64,000 nt of DNA from Codonopsis lanceolata (lineage: Eukaryota; Streptophyta; Magnoliopsida; Asterales; Campanulaceae), in the NCBI GenBank assembly GCA_013146195.2, contig CM028384.1:71461990-71525989 (forward strand), in the 5' to 3' direction. The position numbers were made by a program, and so were the translations under genes. The notes beneath the pieces were generated by a model. It saw only the letters and a program-made list of their open reading frames with translations. It was not told where the DNA came from and ran no database searches. Positions 1 to 10,304 of this stretch are shown in pieces; the first letter of the stretch is position 1, and the number at the start of each line of letters is the position of its first letter.

Positions 1-2
1 AG

Positions 3-2545
3 AGAGAAATAGAAGAAGAAGAAGAAGAAAGACAAGAAAGAGAGAAATTGGAAGCTCTTAAAAATAAGAATAAAGATAATATGGAAAAAGAACTAGAATC
101 AGAAATTAATTCTGATAAAATAGAAAAAGTAGAGGAAGAAATTAATGAAGAAGAAGAAGTAGAGATTTTAAAATCTCTTTTTGAAGAAATTGAAGTAGAT
201 GATGAAAAAGTAGAAAATAATGAAGATGAAGAAAATATTAAGGAGGAAGAAATAATTAAACCAAAAAATTCTGAATTTATTCCGTCTGTTAAATCTCCTC
301 CCGTAGAAGAATTAAAGTCATTACCACCCCACTTAAAATATACATTTTTAGGGGAAGGTAAAACTTTACATGTTATAATAGCAGCTGATTTAACTGAAGA
401 ACAAGAAGCAAGCATGTTAAAAGTTTTATGGTCACATAGAGAAGCCATAGGATGGTCCTTAGCAGATTTAAAAGGTATCAGTCCGTCTATGTGTATGCAT
501 AAAATACATTTAGAAGAAGGTAGTAAGCCTTCAAGAGAAAGACAAAGAAGACTCAACCCTCACATGGAAGAAGCGGTAAGAAAATAAGTCCTTAAACTTC
601 TAGATGCGGGTATAATTTACCCGATTTCAGATAGTAAATGGGTTAGTCCAGTTCAGGTAGTTCCTAAAAAATCAGGAATTACAGTAGTTAAAAATGAAAA
701 AGATGAATTAGTTCCTACAAGAACAATCACTGGTTATATAATGTGCATTGATTTGAAAAAACTAAATGCAGCAACTAGGAAAGACCACTTCCCCTTGCCA
801 TTTATTGATCAAATTCTTGAAAGATTAACCGATCATGAATACTATTGTTTTCTTGATGGTTTTTCTGGTTACAACCAAATTCCTGTAGCACCCGAAGACC
901 AAGAGAAAACCACCTTTACATGTCCTTTTGGTACTTTTGCATTTAGGAGAATGCCTTTCGGACTATGTAACGCACCCGCTACTTTCCAAAGATGCATTAT
1001 TTCTATATTCTCAGATTTAGTAGAAAGATGTGTCGAAATTTTCATGGATGATTTTTCAGTTTTTGGAAACTCTTTTGATCATTGCCTAGAAAATCTTACA
1101 TCAGTCTTAAAAAAATGTTGTGAAACAAATTTAACTTTAAGTTGGGAGAAGAGTCATTACATGGTCAAACATGGAATTGTCTTAGGGCATGTTGTGTCTA
1201 ATAAAGGAATAGAAGTCGATAAGGTGAAAATTGAAGTGATATCACAACTACCTCTTCCAACTTCTGTTAAAGGTGTTAGAAGTTTCCTATGGCATGCAGG
1301 CTTTCATAGAAGATTTATAAAATATTTTTCAAAAATCTATAAACCTCTATGTAACTTGTTGGCAAAAGACACAGAGTTTGTTTTTGATCAAGAATGCTTA
1401 AATGCTTTCAATTTATTAAAAGAAAGATTAACCACTGCCCCTATTTTATCCGGCCCCGATTGGTCTCTTCCTTTCGAGATCATGTGCGATGCTTCTGATT
1501 TTGCAATTGGAGCGGTGTTAGGACAAAGGGTAGATAGAAAACCGCATGTGATACATTATGCTAATAGAACATTAAATGATGCACAACTAAATTACACAAC
1601 AATCGAAAAAGAATTTTTAGCAGTTGTGTAAGCTTTGGAAAAAATTAGACCATATCTTTTAGGATCAAAAGTGATAATATTTTCTGATCATGCTGCTTTA
1701 AAATATTTATTGAGCAAGAAAGATGCTAAGCCTAGACTCATTAGGTGGATGCTATTATTACAAGAATTTGACATTACAATTAAGGATAAAAAGGGAACCG
1801 AAAATGTCGTAGCCGACCATTTGTCTAGATTAGAATTTTCACCCTTACTTGAACGTCAATTTCTTGATAATACAATTCCTGTAAATGAAGATTTTCCCGA
1901 TGAACAACTCTTGGCAGTCAAAGATTCAGACCCCTGGTATGCTGATTTTGTCAATTATTATGTGTCTGATATCATAAATCCTGATTTTGATCACTATCAA
2001 AAGAAGAAATTTTTGACTGAAGCAAAAAAGTATTTTTGGGAAGAGCCTCATTTATATAAAATGTGTTCAGACTCTTTAATCAGATGATGTGTTTCAGAAA
2101 AAGACCAACAAAGTATTATGGAATTTTGTCATGAATACTCTTGCGGTGGTCATTTTAGCGGAAATAAAACTGCTAGGAAGATTTTACAATCTGGTTTATA
2201 TTGGCCTACTATTTTTAGAGATTGTGACTTATTTTATAGAACTTGTGATAAATGTCAGAGAACTGATGGAATTAGAAAGAGAAACGAAATGCCCTTACAT
2301 ACTAATATGGTTGTCGAAATTTTTGATGTTTGGGGCATTGATTTTATGGGTCCCTTCCCCGTCTCTAATAACTGTGAATATATTTTAGTAGCTGTTGATT
2401 ATGTATCCAAATTGATAGAAGCCATAGGTACCAAAACAAATGATGGTAAAACTGTGGTTAAATTTGTTGATGATCTTTTTTCCCGATATGGAGTACCTAA
2501 GGCCATAATCAGTGATCAAGAAACTCATTTTACTAATAAATTATT
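3..2545 (+). pseudogene. Athila Pol fragment: linker, RT, RNase H, integrase N-terminal part
   Basis: One reading frame runs from the left edge to 2545, broken only by stops at 585-587, 1629-1631 and 2085-2087; there is no frameshift. The first 110 codons are a Glu/Lys/Asn-rich linker. RT follows, with the catalytic FMDD at 1041-1052. RNase H motifs are CDASDFAIGAVLG and, after the second stop, SDHAALKYL. The integrase zinc region (CHEYSCGGHF ... CDKC) and the first two catalytic Asp (GIDFMGP, ISDQETHF) come before the break. From the family, the stops probably replace Glu, Tyr and Arg codons; the last fits a CGA-to-TGA change. At 2545 the frame enters a Mutator-like element, separating the second catalytic Asp from the catalytic Glu, so the integrase is dead. 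Confidence 0.92.
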
Positions 2546-2636
2546 GGTAAAACCCTCCATTTGGCCACCCAACTTTTCAAAAACTTGCAATGCGACCAGA
2601 AAGTTTAAAACTTGCAATGAGGCCACTATACATTAG
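2546..2636 (+). repeat. MULE left terminal inverted repeat
   Basis: Inverse of 3886-3980, with a few single-base differences and two short indels judged by eye. Both arms share the phrases TTGGCCACCCAACTTTTC and AACTTGCAATGAGGCCAC. Confidence 0.88.
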
Positions 2637-2939
2637 TTAGGATGCAAGCGAGCCCAATTTTTGCCGGTAGTTAAATTTGGTCGATTAAATTATGTCATTA
2701 CCTATTTTACCCTTCTAAACACAATTTCTTGTCGATATTAGAAATTTAAGGGGTCTACTTGAAAAAAAAATAAATTACATTTGCTATTTGTATAAAGAGA
2801 ATGGGTCAAATTATAATTAAAAAAAATTAAACATCACTTGAGAGTTTGATTTCTTCAGGTATCGATTTCTCTTTAGGTATCGATTTCAGATCTTCACACC
2901 CAAAAATCAAACCCAAAAATCAAACCCAGGTCTGAATCT

Positions 2940-3640
2940 CTCTTTAGGTATCGATTTCTTCATCCTCAGCTTCCACGGTGGTCGGCGAGAAGGCAGAAAC
3001 ATTTGGGGAAGAAAGAAGACGAGAGTGCAGGGGCTTCGGATCTTCACACCCATCGGCCTCCCTCCTACCTTTATCGATCTTCATAGCCGCCAGCGGCCTC
3101 CGCATCAGGCCCTCTCTCACCCGGCTCCTACCGAAGTTCTTCAATCTCAAACCGCACCAACCCGGTTCGATCTCCCTCAGGACTTCACACCCAAATGCCT
3201 CCATCACCCTTTATCGATCTTCATGGCTGGGCCGAAGCCACCTCCGATCCGGCTCTCACCCAGCCTCTACCGAGTTCTTCATAGCCGCCCCGTGAAGCCA
3301 CCTCCAGATCCGGCCTTCGTCTCATTGCCGACTCCACCTCTCTGGACCAATCGATCCATCTCTTTCTTCTGCCTGCGCCAAACTCCCCATGTCGACCATA
3401 TCCACCATAGCCACAGCCTCTCTCTCTATCGCCGATCCGGAGGCCAGGCCGACTCCAGTCCGCCTCCGGCCCGGCTTCTCACTCCTCTCGATTCCATTCC
3501 ACCAACAATGGCCTTGGCTAAGTCATATCCCGTCTCCAAGTAGTCGCCACCATCTCATCTTGCAGAGCTCGAGCTCTATCATCGACCCAGCACCAATTTT
3601 CCAGCCCACGCTATCCATATTCCTATCAAGCAATTATGTT
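2940..3640 (+). other. GC-rich MULE cargo, possible captured host sequence
   Basis: This segment is clearly richer in G and C than its surroundings. It opens overlapping reading frames on both strands, the longest on + at 3025-3543 (172 codons, Pro/Ser/His-rich). It contains partial internal repeats (TTTATCGATCTTCAT twice, ACTTCACACCCA-like phrases) and sits after three copies of TTTAGGTATCGATTTC near 2870-2960. I recognise no protein domain. A gene fragment captured by a Pack-MULE is one reading; GC-rich MULE subterminal sequence is the other. Confidence 0.45.
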
Positions 3641-3885
3641 TAAACAAAGAAATTGTGGGTGGTTTAGATGACCGGTTTTGTCATTTTTTTAAAATTGAAT
3701 GGCGTAGAAATAATGTGTTCATCAATATTGTGCATTAAAGAGTTGCTTATGTTTCAATTGAACCCTTTGGGTTTCTAATATCACATAAAGGGAAAATTGT
3801 TATTTAAAGGGGGGCAAAATAGGCATTCCACTCATATTTAACGTTGGAGCTAACGTCCATCAAAATATGGGCACGCTTGCATCAA

Positions 3886-3980
3886 CTAATGTATGTAGTG
3901 GCCTCATTGCAAGTTTTAAACTTTCGGTGGCCGCATTGCAAGTTTTTGAAAAGTTGGGTGGCCAAATGTAGGGTTTTGCC
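3886..3980 (-). repeat. MULE right terminal inverted repeat
   Basis: Reverse complement matches 2546-2636. It ends AGGGTTTTGCC directly before the TSD TAAATTATT (3981-3989). A second version of this arm lies at about 5190-5280 in the duplicated block after the gap. Confidence 0.88.
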
Positions 3981-4667
3981 TAAATTATTAAATAATGTCC
4001 TTAGAAAACATGGTGTAACTTACAAGTTAGCTACACCTTATCATCCCTCGACGGCCAGTAGAAGTTAGTAATAGACAAATAAAAGCAGATTAGAAAAGAC
4101 CGTTAGGCCTAATCGTAAAGATTGGGAGTCTAAACTTAAGGATGCTCTACAAGCATATCGAGAACTACTTATAAGACTCAGATAGGAATGAGTCCATACC
4201 GAATGGTGTATGGCAAAGCATGCCATTTACCGGTTGAAATTGAACATAAAGCTTATCGGGGTCACAAAGACTTGAATTTAGATTTAACTTTGGCGGGTGA
4301 GGAAAGATTGTTTCAATTAAATGAGTTTGAGGAACATAGACTAAATTTGCAGAGAATGCTAAAACATATAAAGAAAAGACCAAGAAATATCATGACATGG
4401 GATTAGCCAATAAAATGTTTCGACTGGGATTGAAAGTCTTACTCTTTAATTCTAGGCTTAGTTATTCTGAAAATTAAAATCAAAGTGGTCTGGTCCTTTC
4501 ACAATTGTCCAATTTACCCTCATGGAGCAATTGACATAAGAAATCCAAGGACCAATGAAGTGTTTAAAGTTAATGGTCACCGACTCAAACCGTATCTTGA
4601 ACCTATGTCATTCGAACAAAAAATTGAATTAATTGTCTCGCTAACAATGCACCACCCAGATGATTAG
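3981..4667 (+). pseudogene. Athila integrase C-terminal part, copy A (frameshifted)
   Basis: This is the continuation of integrase after the MULE (LRKHGVTYKLATPYHP, MSPYRMVYGKACHLP, NEVFKVNGHRLKPYL). The same protein reads without interruption in copy B at 5281-5973; here it is split over several frames by small indels. Those differences are probably sequencing errors at a contig end rather than biological decay. Confidence 0.8.
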
Positions 4668-4929
4668 GTTTGCGCTTGGGTTCGAGCCAAAGACGCAAAC
4701 AGACAATGAAATGGGAGGCAACCCATTATGATGAAGTTTATTTGTTTTTGTAGTTAATTTAAATATGTTATTTCTCTGTTAAACTTAATTTTAGACATTT
4801 AATTTTGAAATTAAATATACCAAAAATCCAAGTTTGGGGAGAAAATCATTTTAATGTTGTATTTATATGTTGCTATTGATTACATGCTTTTAGTAATTAT
4901 ACCGATATTTACCGTGTTTGTTAGAGATG

Positions 4930-5029
4930 NNNNNNNNNNNNNNNNNNNNNNNNNNNNNNNNNNNNNNNNNNNNNNNNNNNNNNNNNNNNNNNNNNNNNNN
5001 NNNNNNNNNNNNNNNNNNNNNNNNNNNNN
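4930..5029. other. Assembly gap (100 N)
   Basis: Exactly 100 Ns, a conventional placeholder. The 1.1 kb before and after it are near-duplicates, so the true gap may be zero or negative. Confidence 0.98.
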
Positions 5030-6179
5030 AGTTGCGACCAATTTTGAACCTATCCAGTTTCTACATCACATAAAGGGAAAATGTGGCTTAAAGGGGCAAA
5101 TAGGGTATTCCACTCATATTTAACTATTGGAGCTGTTCCCATCCCAGTGTGGGCCACATGGAGCACGCCAGTATCCTGGCATCCTAACGTGTAGTGGCCT
5201 CATTGCAAGTTTTAAACTTTCGGTGGCCGCATTGCAAGTTTTTGAAAAGTTGGGTGGCCAAATGTAGGGTTTTGCCTAAATTATTAAATAATGTCCTTAG
5301 AAAACATGGTGTAACTTACAAGTTAGCTACACCTTATCATCCTCAGACATCTGGCCAAGTAGAAGTTAGTAATAGACAAATAAAAGCAGTATTAGAAAAG
5401 ACCGTTAGGCCTAATCGTAAAGATTGGGAGTCTAAACTTAAGGATGCTCTATGGGCATATCGAACTACTTATAAGACCCCGATAGGAATGAGTCCATACC
5501 GAATGGTGTATGGCAAAGCATGCCATTTACCAGTTGAAATTGAACATAAAACTTATTGGGCTGTCAAAGACTTGAATTTAGATTTAACTTTGGCCGGTGA
5601 GGAAAGATTGTTTCAATTAAATGAGTTTGAGGAACATAGACTAAATTCGTACGAGAATGCTAAAACATATAAAGAAAAGACCAAGAAATATCATGACATG
5701 GGATTAGCCAATAAAATGTTTCGACCAGGATTGAAAGTCTTACTCTTTAATTCTAGGCTTAGGTTATTCCCTGGAAAATTAAAATCAAAGTGGTCTGGTC
5801 CTTTCACAATTGTCCGAATTTACCCTCATGGAGCAATTGACATAAGAAATCCAAGGACCAATGAAGTGTTTAAAGTTAATGGTCACCGACTCAAACCGTA
5901 TCTTGAACCTATGTCATTCGAACGAAAAATTGAATTAATTCGTCTCGCTAACAATGCACCACCCGATGATTAGGTTTGCAGTTGGGTCGAGCCAAAGACG
6001 TTAAACAAGTGCGCTGAGTGGGAGGCAACCCACTATGATGAAGTTTATTTGTTTTTGTAGTTAATTTAAATATGTTATTCTCTGTTAAACTTAATTTTAG
6101 ACATTTAATTTTGAAATTAAATATACCAAAATCCAAGTTTGGGGGAGAAAATCATTTTAATGTTGTATTTATATGTTGC
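5030..6179 (+). repeat. Duplicated block, copy B (after the gap)
   Basis: Counterpart of 3745-4873. It begins inside the MULE right arm, repeats the same MULE-Athila junction (GGGTTTTGCC then TAAATTATT), and continues to the phrase TATTTATATGTTGCT, where the similarity ends. Its reading frame is intact, so this is probably the better version of the locus. Confidence 0.85.
5281..5973 (+). pseudogene. Athila integrase C-terminal part, copy B (open frame)
   Basis: The frame is uninterrupted to the stop at 5971-5973. It holds the end of the catalytic core with the catalytic Glu in SGQVEVSNRQIKAVLEK, the WAYRTTYKTPIGMSPYRMVYGK signature, and a C-terminal domain (KWSGPFTIVRIYPHGAIDI) that binds DNA in integrases. 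The frame is open upstream into the MULE arm (from 5194), but that start is an artefact of the insertion. It is cut off from its N-terminal half at 2545. It ends with pol, followed by the Athila-typical TGGGAGGCAACCCAC. Confidence 0.88.
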
Positions 6180-6316
6180 TAATATTTTTAGTTTAGAGTT
6201 TTTGTAGAAATTTCAAATGCAGGAAAGTAACGGAATATGACGGAACCTAACGAATGGACCTAAGTGTAAAACTGCTGAAAAGGATGAAAAGAAAAGAAGA
6301 GTGGAACAATCTGCCT
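5974..6316 (+). other. Athila spacer between pol and the post-pol ORF
   Basis: Non-coding. It holds the conserved Athila phrase TGGGAGGCAACCCAC (about 6020-6034) and the polypurine-like AAGTTTGGGGGAGA near 6137. No gene is visible. Confidence 0.6.
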
Positions 6317-6470
6317 ACCTTGCGGGCCTTGAGGTGCGACCTTGCAAGGTCCATAAATCGAGGCGTGAGCGACATCATGCGGTGCGTGGGAATCGAGCGT
6401 CATCATCACTTTGCTCACCTTGCGGGGCAAGGTAAAAAGAGACCTTACGAAAAAGAGGTCCTTTATAAAA
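6317..6470 (+). promoter_or_regulatory. Candidate internal promoter with CCTTGCGG palindromes and TATA box
   Basis: Two inverted repeats, GACCTTGCAAGGTC (6338-6351) and ACCTTGC-GGG-GCAAGGT (6417-6433), are followed by TATAAAA at 6464-6470 and then a pyrimidine-rich leader. The 3' LTR has the same arms at 10519-10619 upstream of its own TATA box at 10687. The post-pol ORF starts at 6909, about 440 bp downstream. That this drives a separate transcript of the ORF is inference. The open frame 6254-6799 across this stretch is not supported as a gene. Confidence 0.5.
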
Positions 6471-6908
6471 GAAACGGCACACGCCCGAAAATTTCTTCTC
6501 CTCCTTCAAGCGAGCAGCAGCAGCACTCCTCCATCCTTCAAAATTCCGGCAAGACTCAGCAAGAGGCTTCCAATTTCCGGCCCGATCTACAAGATAATCT
6601 TCCTTCTTCATCCATTTCACCTTCCATTCATCCTCCATTACACCTCATTCAAAGGTTGAAGAAGAGACTCCATTTTTGCCGGCGAAGAAGCTCAAATTCC
6701 GGCGACTCTCCACCTTCAAGCTGCAAAATACCAAGTAACTCTAACCCCTCTTTCATTTTTACGTACAAAAATAATTTACATGCTAGGGTGTTAGATTAAT
6801 TTACGTAGAAATAGTCTTTGCATGCTTTAGGTGATAGTTTAATTTTTATAACTTTAAAAAGAGAATAATATTTTTATTTGCTAAAATATTTTTGTATGCC
6901 CAAACATA

Positions 6909-7976
6909 ATGGCCCCAAAACGTAGAAACACTGGCCCCTCTACTTCTCGCCCCGTCGAGGAAGAAGAGCAAAATTTTGACCACCGCCGCTTCTTATCTTT
7001 TGAGGCATCGGAGAGATATCTTTGCTAAGCTCTCAAGTCCTTGATTCGAGAGGGATTCAAGAATTGGCCTCCTGACGAATTTACAATGCGTAGGTGGGGT
7101 ATTTTGACTGAGTCTCCGGACAAGGCAATCGTGCCTATTGTCCGTGAGTTCTATGCCAATGGGCAAATTGGCATAGATGGTGGGGTTTTAGAGACTGTTT
7201 TTGTTAGGGGCATTAGTGTAAGCTTTACGTCCTAAAGCATTAACATGTACTACGACACCTCCAACTTTGCGGAGGATGCCGACGACTTTAGCCACCACCT
7301 TTCTTCCCCCGTCCCTGTTGAGGTGGTCAATGCGATCATCTCCCATCCTGGTGTGGTGTGGACCCAAAACCGCAACCCACCATTTGGTCCACGCACCATG
7401 GAGGAGTCCTTCTTTTTGGACACAGCCAGGCCCGTGTTCAAATTTATTTGCTCCCGCCTTATGCCTTCCAGTCACCAACACACGGTGACTTGGGCTAAGG
7501 TCGTCCTGATCTACACCATCATGACCGGTGGGTCTGTCGATGTCGGCCGCCTGATCAACGGCCAAATTAAGACCCCGATTAGAGGTACCACAAATGCGGG
7601 GTTCGCGTTCCGCATTTGATTACGGAGCGTGGGAGTTAGGTGGCCTCGACACACGGAAAGGCTGAGAGAGGTGCCCGCTATCACTAGGGCAATTTTGTTT
7701 GAGCACCACCGCCAACCGCGAGAAAGGGTTCTTCACGAGGAGGAACCCGAAGATGAGGAGGAGGACCCGCTAGTGGGGATCTCCAACAGGCAAGAGGAGC
7801 TTGCCCTCGAGGTTGACATGATCGAGCAGCAGTTGGCACTCATGCGTGCCAACCAAGAAGATCTGTTCGGTTGGGTCAACACCGTGGGGCAAAATATCTC
7901 CAACCATTATGGGATGCCGCCTGGCACGATTCCCGAGTTTCGTCTTCGTTCGTTATTTCCTCCCGACTCACCATGA
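6909..7976 (+). pseudogene. Athila post-pol (env-like position) ORF, putative plant transposon protein
   Basis: The ATG at 6909 (MAPKRRNTGPSTSRP) opens a frame of about 355 codons ending at 7976 with three in-frame stops (7026-7028, 7233-7235, 7617-7619) and no frameshift. It includes FEASERYL, PAIVPIVREFYAN-like wording (KAIVPIVREFYANGQI), VFVRGISVSF and HTVTWAKVVLIYTIMTG. This is the pattern of the 'putative plant transposon protein' family found in Athila and related elements. The C-terminal third has an acidic stretch (EEEPEDEEEDP) and a predicted coiled coil (QEELALEVDMIEQQLALMRANQEDL). Its biochemical role is unknown. Confidence 0.75.
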
Positions 7977-10290
7977 GTCGAGGCCCAAGTTTCATCCTCT
8001 TTCGTTAGGTGGGCCTGCTATGTCCTTTTTATATTTGTCCTTCCCCATCAAGCCTCTCATATGTTCCTTAATTTTGGGGACAAAATAGAAATTAAGTTTT
8101 GGGGGGGGGGGATTCTAAGCCCAGAGTCTTAGCAGGTCCTAGGCCTAAGGAGGAGTGGAGTTGGGCTACGTTTTTAGGGTGGGGAAAATTTTCTTTTTCC
8201 TCTATCGTGTCTTCTCCTCACCCGCCTTTCTTGCCTTTGAATTTTTCTTGTTTTCGGAGATGTTGCCTTGACCAGAATACTATAATATTAGATGCTCATG
8301 GATTCCTCTCATGGGGATCCATCATTAATTATGTCATCATCATCTCCAATTTTCTTTATAAAAAAATAAATAATATAATAATAATATTTTAATTTAAAAA
8401 TTTCATCCTCGAGTTTTGGTGTGGTAGTACTAGTCGATGAGGAGTTAATGCAATGAACCACATAACTTGTTAGTAGATCATTCTGGAATTTACTTGATTT
8501 TGCGAAACTCCTACTTTTCTCCAAATTCTTCATGCATCCACACCAGTCATAATTATGGATTGATTAGAATAGTTTTATAAAGTTTATAGCACCTACTTCA
8601 TTCTAACAAGATATGCACAAGAATATGAAGAATAGCCATCCGAACATGATTGTCACATTGAATTGTAACTTAGGGTCAATTGCACGATAGTTAGATCCCT
8701 TGGATTTTTCTCACTAATATATCTCAAGCACACTTTCGAACCGTGTCTGCATGTAAGTCTCAATTGTCCCTACCATCTGTCTTAGCGAATGCTTATGTGA
8801 AATCCAGTGATGCTTAATATTCAACCCCACAATTCCCATAGTTGACATGATGTTTGTGTGTCTTACTTGCTTTAAAAAACTACATGAGCATTCGGCATTA
8901 AGAGATGATTTAGGCCATCTTTGAATCGTTAGAGCCTAAATATTCCCCGACCTTTACTAAAAAAATATCCCTAGTGTCCCCTTTTGAGCCTAATTAAAAA
9001 GAATGGAGTGTGCTAAGCACACATTAAACCCCCATTCGACATCGTTTCTATTACCCACATTAACTTAACCCTAAAAGCCTATACACTTTTAGCCTACCCT
9101 TTGAGAGAGTAGGATGTGGGTGGGGAATAAATTTATGGGACCATTTTTCAGTCAAGCAAGTTTTCTGAAGACTTCTTCTTCCCGTCGAAAAAAAAAAAGA
9201 AAAGAAAAAAATAGATCGACGAAAAATGAAACGGGAGAAGAAGAGTGCAACTAGATTCAAATGAAAGCATAGCTTTCAAAAGAAAATATGTTAGAAAAAT
9301 ATTGCTGAGAAAAATGATGAGATGTTTTTAAGAATATGTATTGCCCAAAACAAGTTTAGGGGGGGGGGGGGAAAGAAGAAAACTGAAAAGTAAAAGAAAA
9401 AGAAAATACCCCCACTTGTAGTCTTTGCAGGTCCTAGCCTAAATAGGAAAAACTTCCTTTTGCTTGAAAGTATGAGGGATAAAGGGTAGTCTTACTTCTC
9501 TCACTTTGAACTCCAATCCATTTCCTTCATATCCCCCACACCTTGGCCTTACATTACAAGCTAATAAAGACCTAATGATCTTCTTGCCAATGCTTGTGTG
9601 TGTTTTCTTTGCTAAGTGAGTCATATAGAATTGATCTAACACTTCATATTCATGTTATTCGCCAAAGCTCACTGTGTTAGCATAATCTTAGCTATTACAA
9701 GTAATTGGGATAGGAGAGCATTGTATGTCATACATAGAAATGCATGGGATGGATGTATAAGTTTTTGAAATCCTTGGTGACCTCTCTTTCTGTAATAGAC
9801 CGGGTTTGGATGGTAGATCTCATACTTCATAATGCATTGGTTTTAATTAAATTATGATTTTCATATGAATGTGGTGCTTAGCTTAATAAAACTGTTTTAG
9901 TTGAGATATTCTCTAAGACTGGTGATCACACACACACACGGAGAAATTAAGAGTAGTAGCAGTTTTAAGTAAAAATCAGTTGATTTTATGTGACTAAGTC
10001 TGCACATATGTGGTGAGCATTGGACTAAGACTGCTTTTGTTATGCCATGCTATTATAACTTGAGGTTGAAGTCAAAAAGATTTTTGTTTTATGTTTAATT
10101 TTTTTATCCGCTTTTGTATTTATTAGTTTTTGTATTTATCTGCATAGTCGAGCCACTCGTAAGAGTCTCCTTGAGTTTGTGGGTTTCTAGAGGAGTGTAA
10201 ATAGTGTCACCCTCCAAAAAGATTTTCGTTATTTTATTTAAATGCTTTTGTATTTATAAGTATTGTTTACTCGTGGACAAGCAAAGTTTA
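7977..10290 (+). other. Athila 3' untranslated region with polypurine-like G runs
   Basis: 2.3 kb without a credible gene. AAGTTTTG followed by a run of G lies at about 8094-8110, and AGTTTA followed by a run of G at about 9353-9371. Each is followed within about 60 bp by a similar phrase (CTTNGCAGGTCCTAG). The stretch ends in GGACAAGCAAAGTTT, the usual Athila sequence before the polypurine tract. Confidence 0.6.
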
Positions 10291-10304
10291 AGTTTGGGGG
10301 TATT
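10291..10304 (+). promoter_or_regulatory. Athila polypurine tract
   Basis: AGTTTGGGGGTATT immediately precedes the LTR start TGATCGATGT. This is the plus-strand priming site expected next to a 3' LTR. Confidence 0.75.

Larger units (their letters stand above)
2546..3980. mobile_element. Mutator-like element (non-autonomous MULE) inserted in Athila integrase
   Basis: The element has inverted repeats of about 91-95 bp (left 2546-2636, right 3886-3980) starting GGTAAAACCCT and ending AGGGTTTTGCC. It is flanked by perfect 9-bp direct repeats TAAATTATT at 2537-2545 and 3981-3989. Long TIRs with 9-bp TSDs identify the Mutator superfamily. Removing the element and one TSD rejoins the integrase frame. 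No transposase is visible; the core is a GC-rich segment (about 2940-3640) between AT-rich arms. Confidence 0.9.
3745..4873 (+). repeat. Duplicated block, copy A (before the gap)
   Basis: This block (MULE right end plus Athila integrase C-terminal region) recurs at 5030-6179. Copy A carries many small insertions and deletions relative to copy B, for example at 4048-4062, 4087-4095 and 4150-4170, all of which break the reading frame. It stops 56 bases short of a 100-N gap. The pattern looks like low-quality contig-end sequence overlapping the next contig. Confidence 0.85.

Noticed and set aside
6254..6799. 181-codon plus-strand ORF in the Athila element
   Set aside because: It spans the candidate promoter palindromes and TATA box, is low in complexity, and shows no domain; it is better explained as leader sequence.
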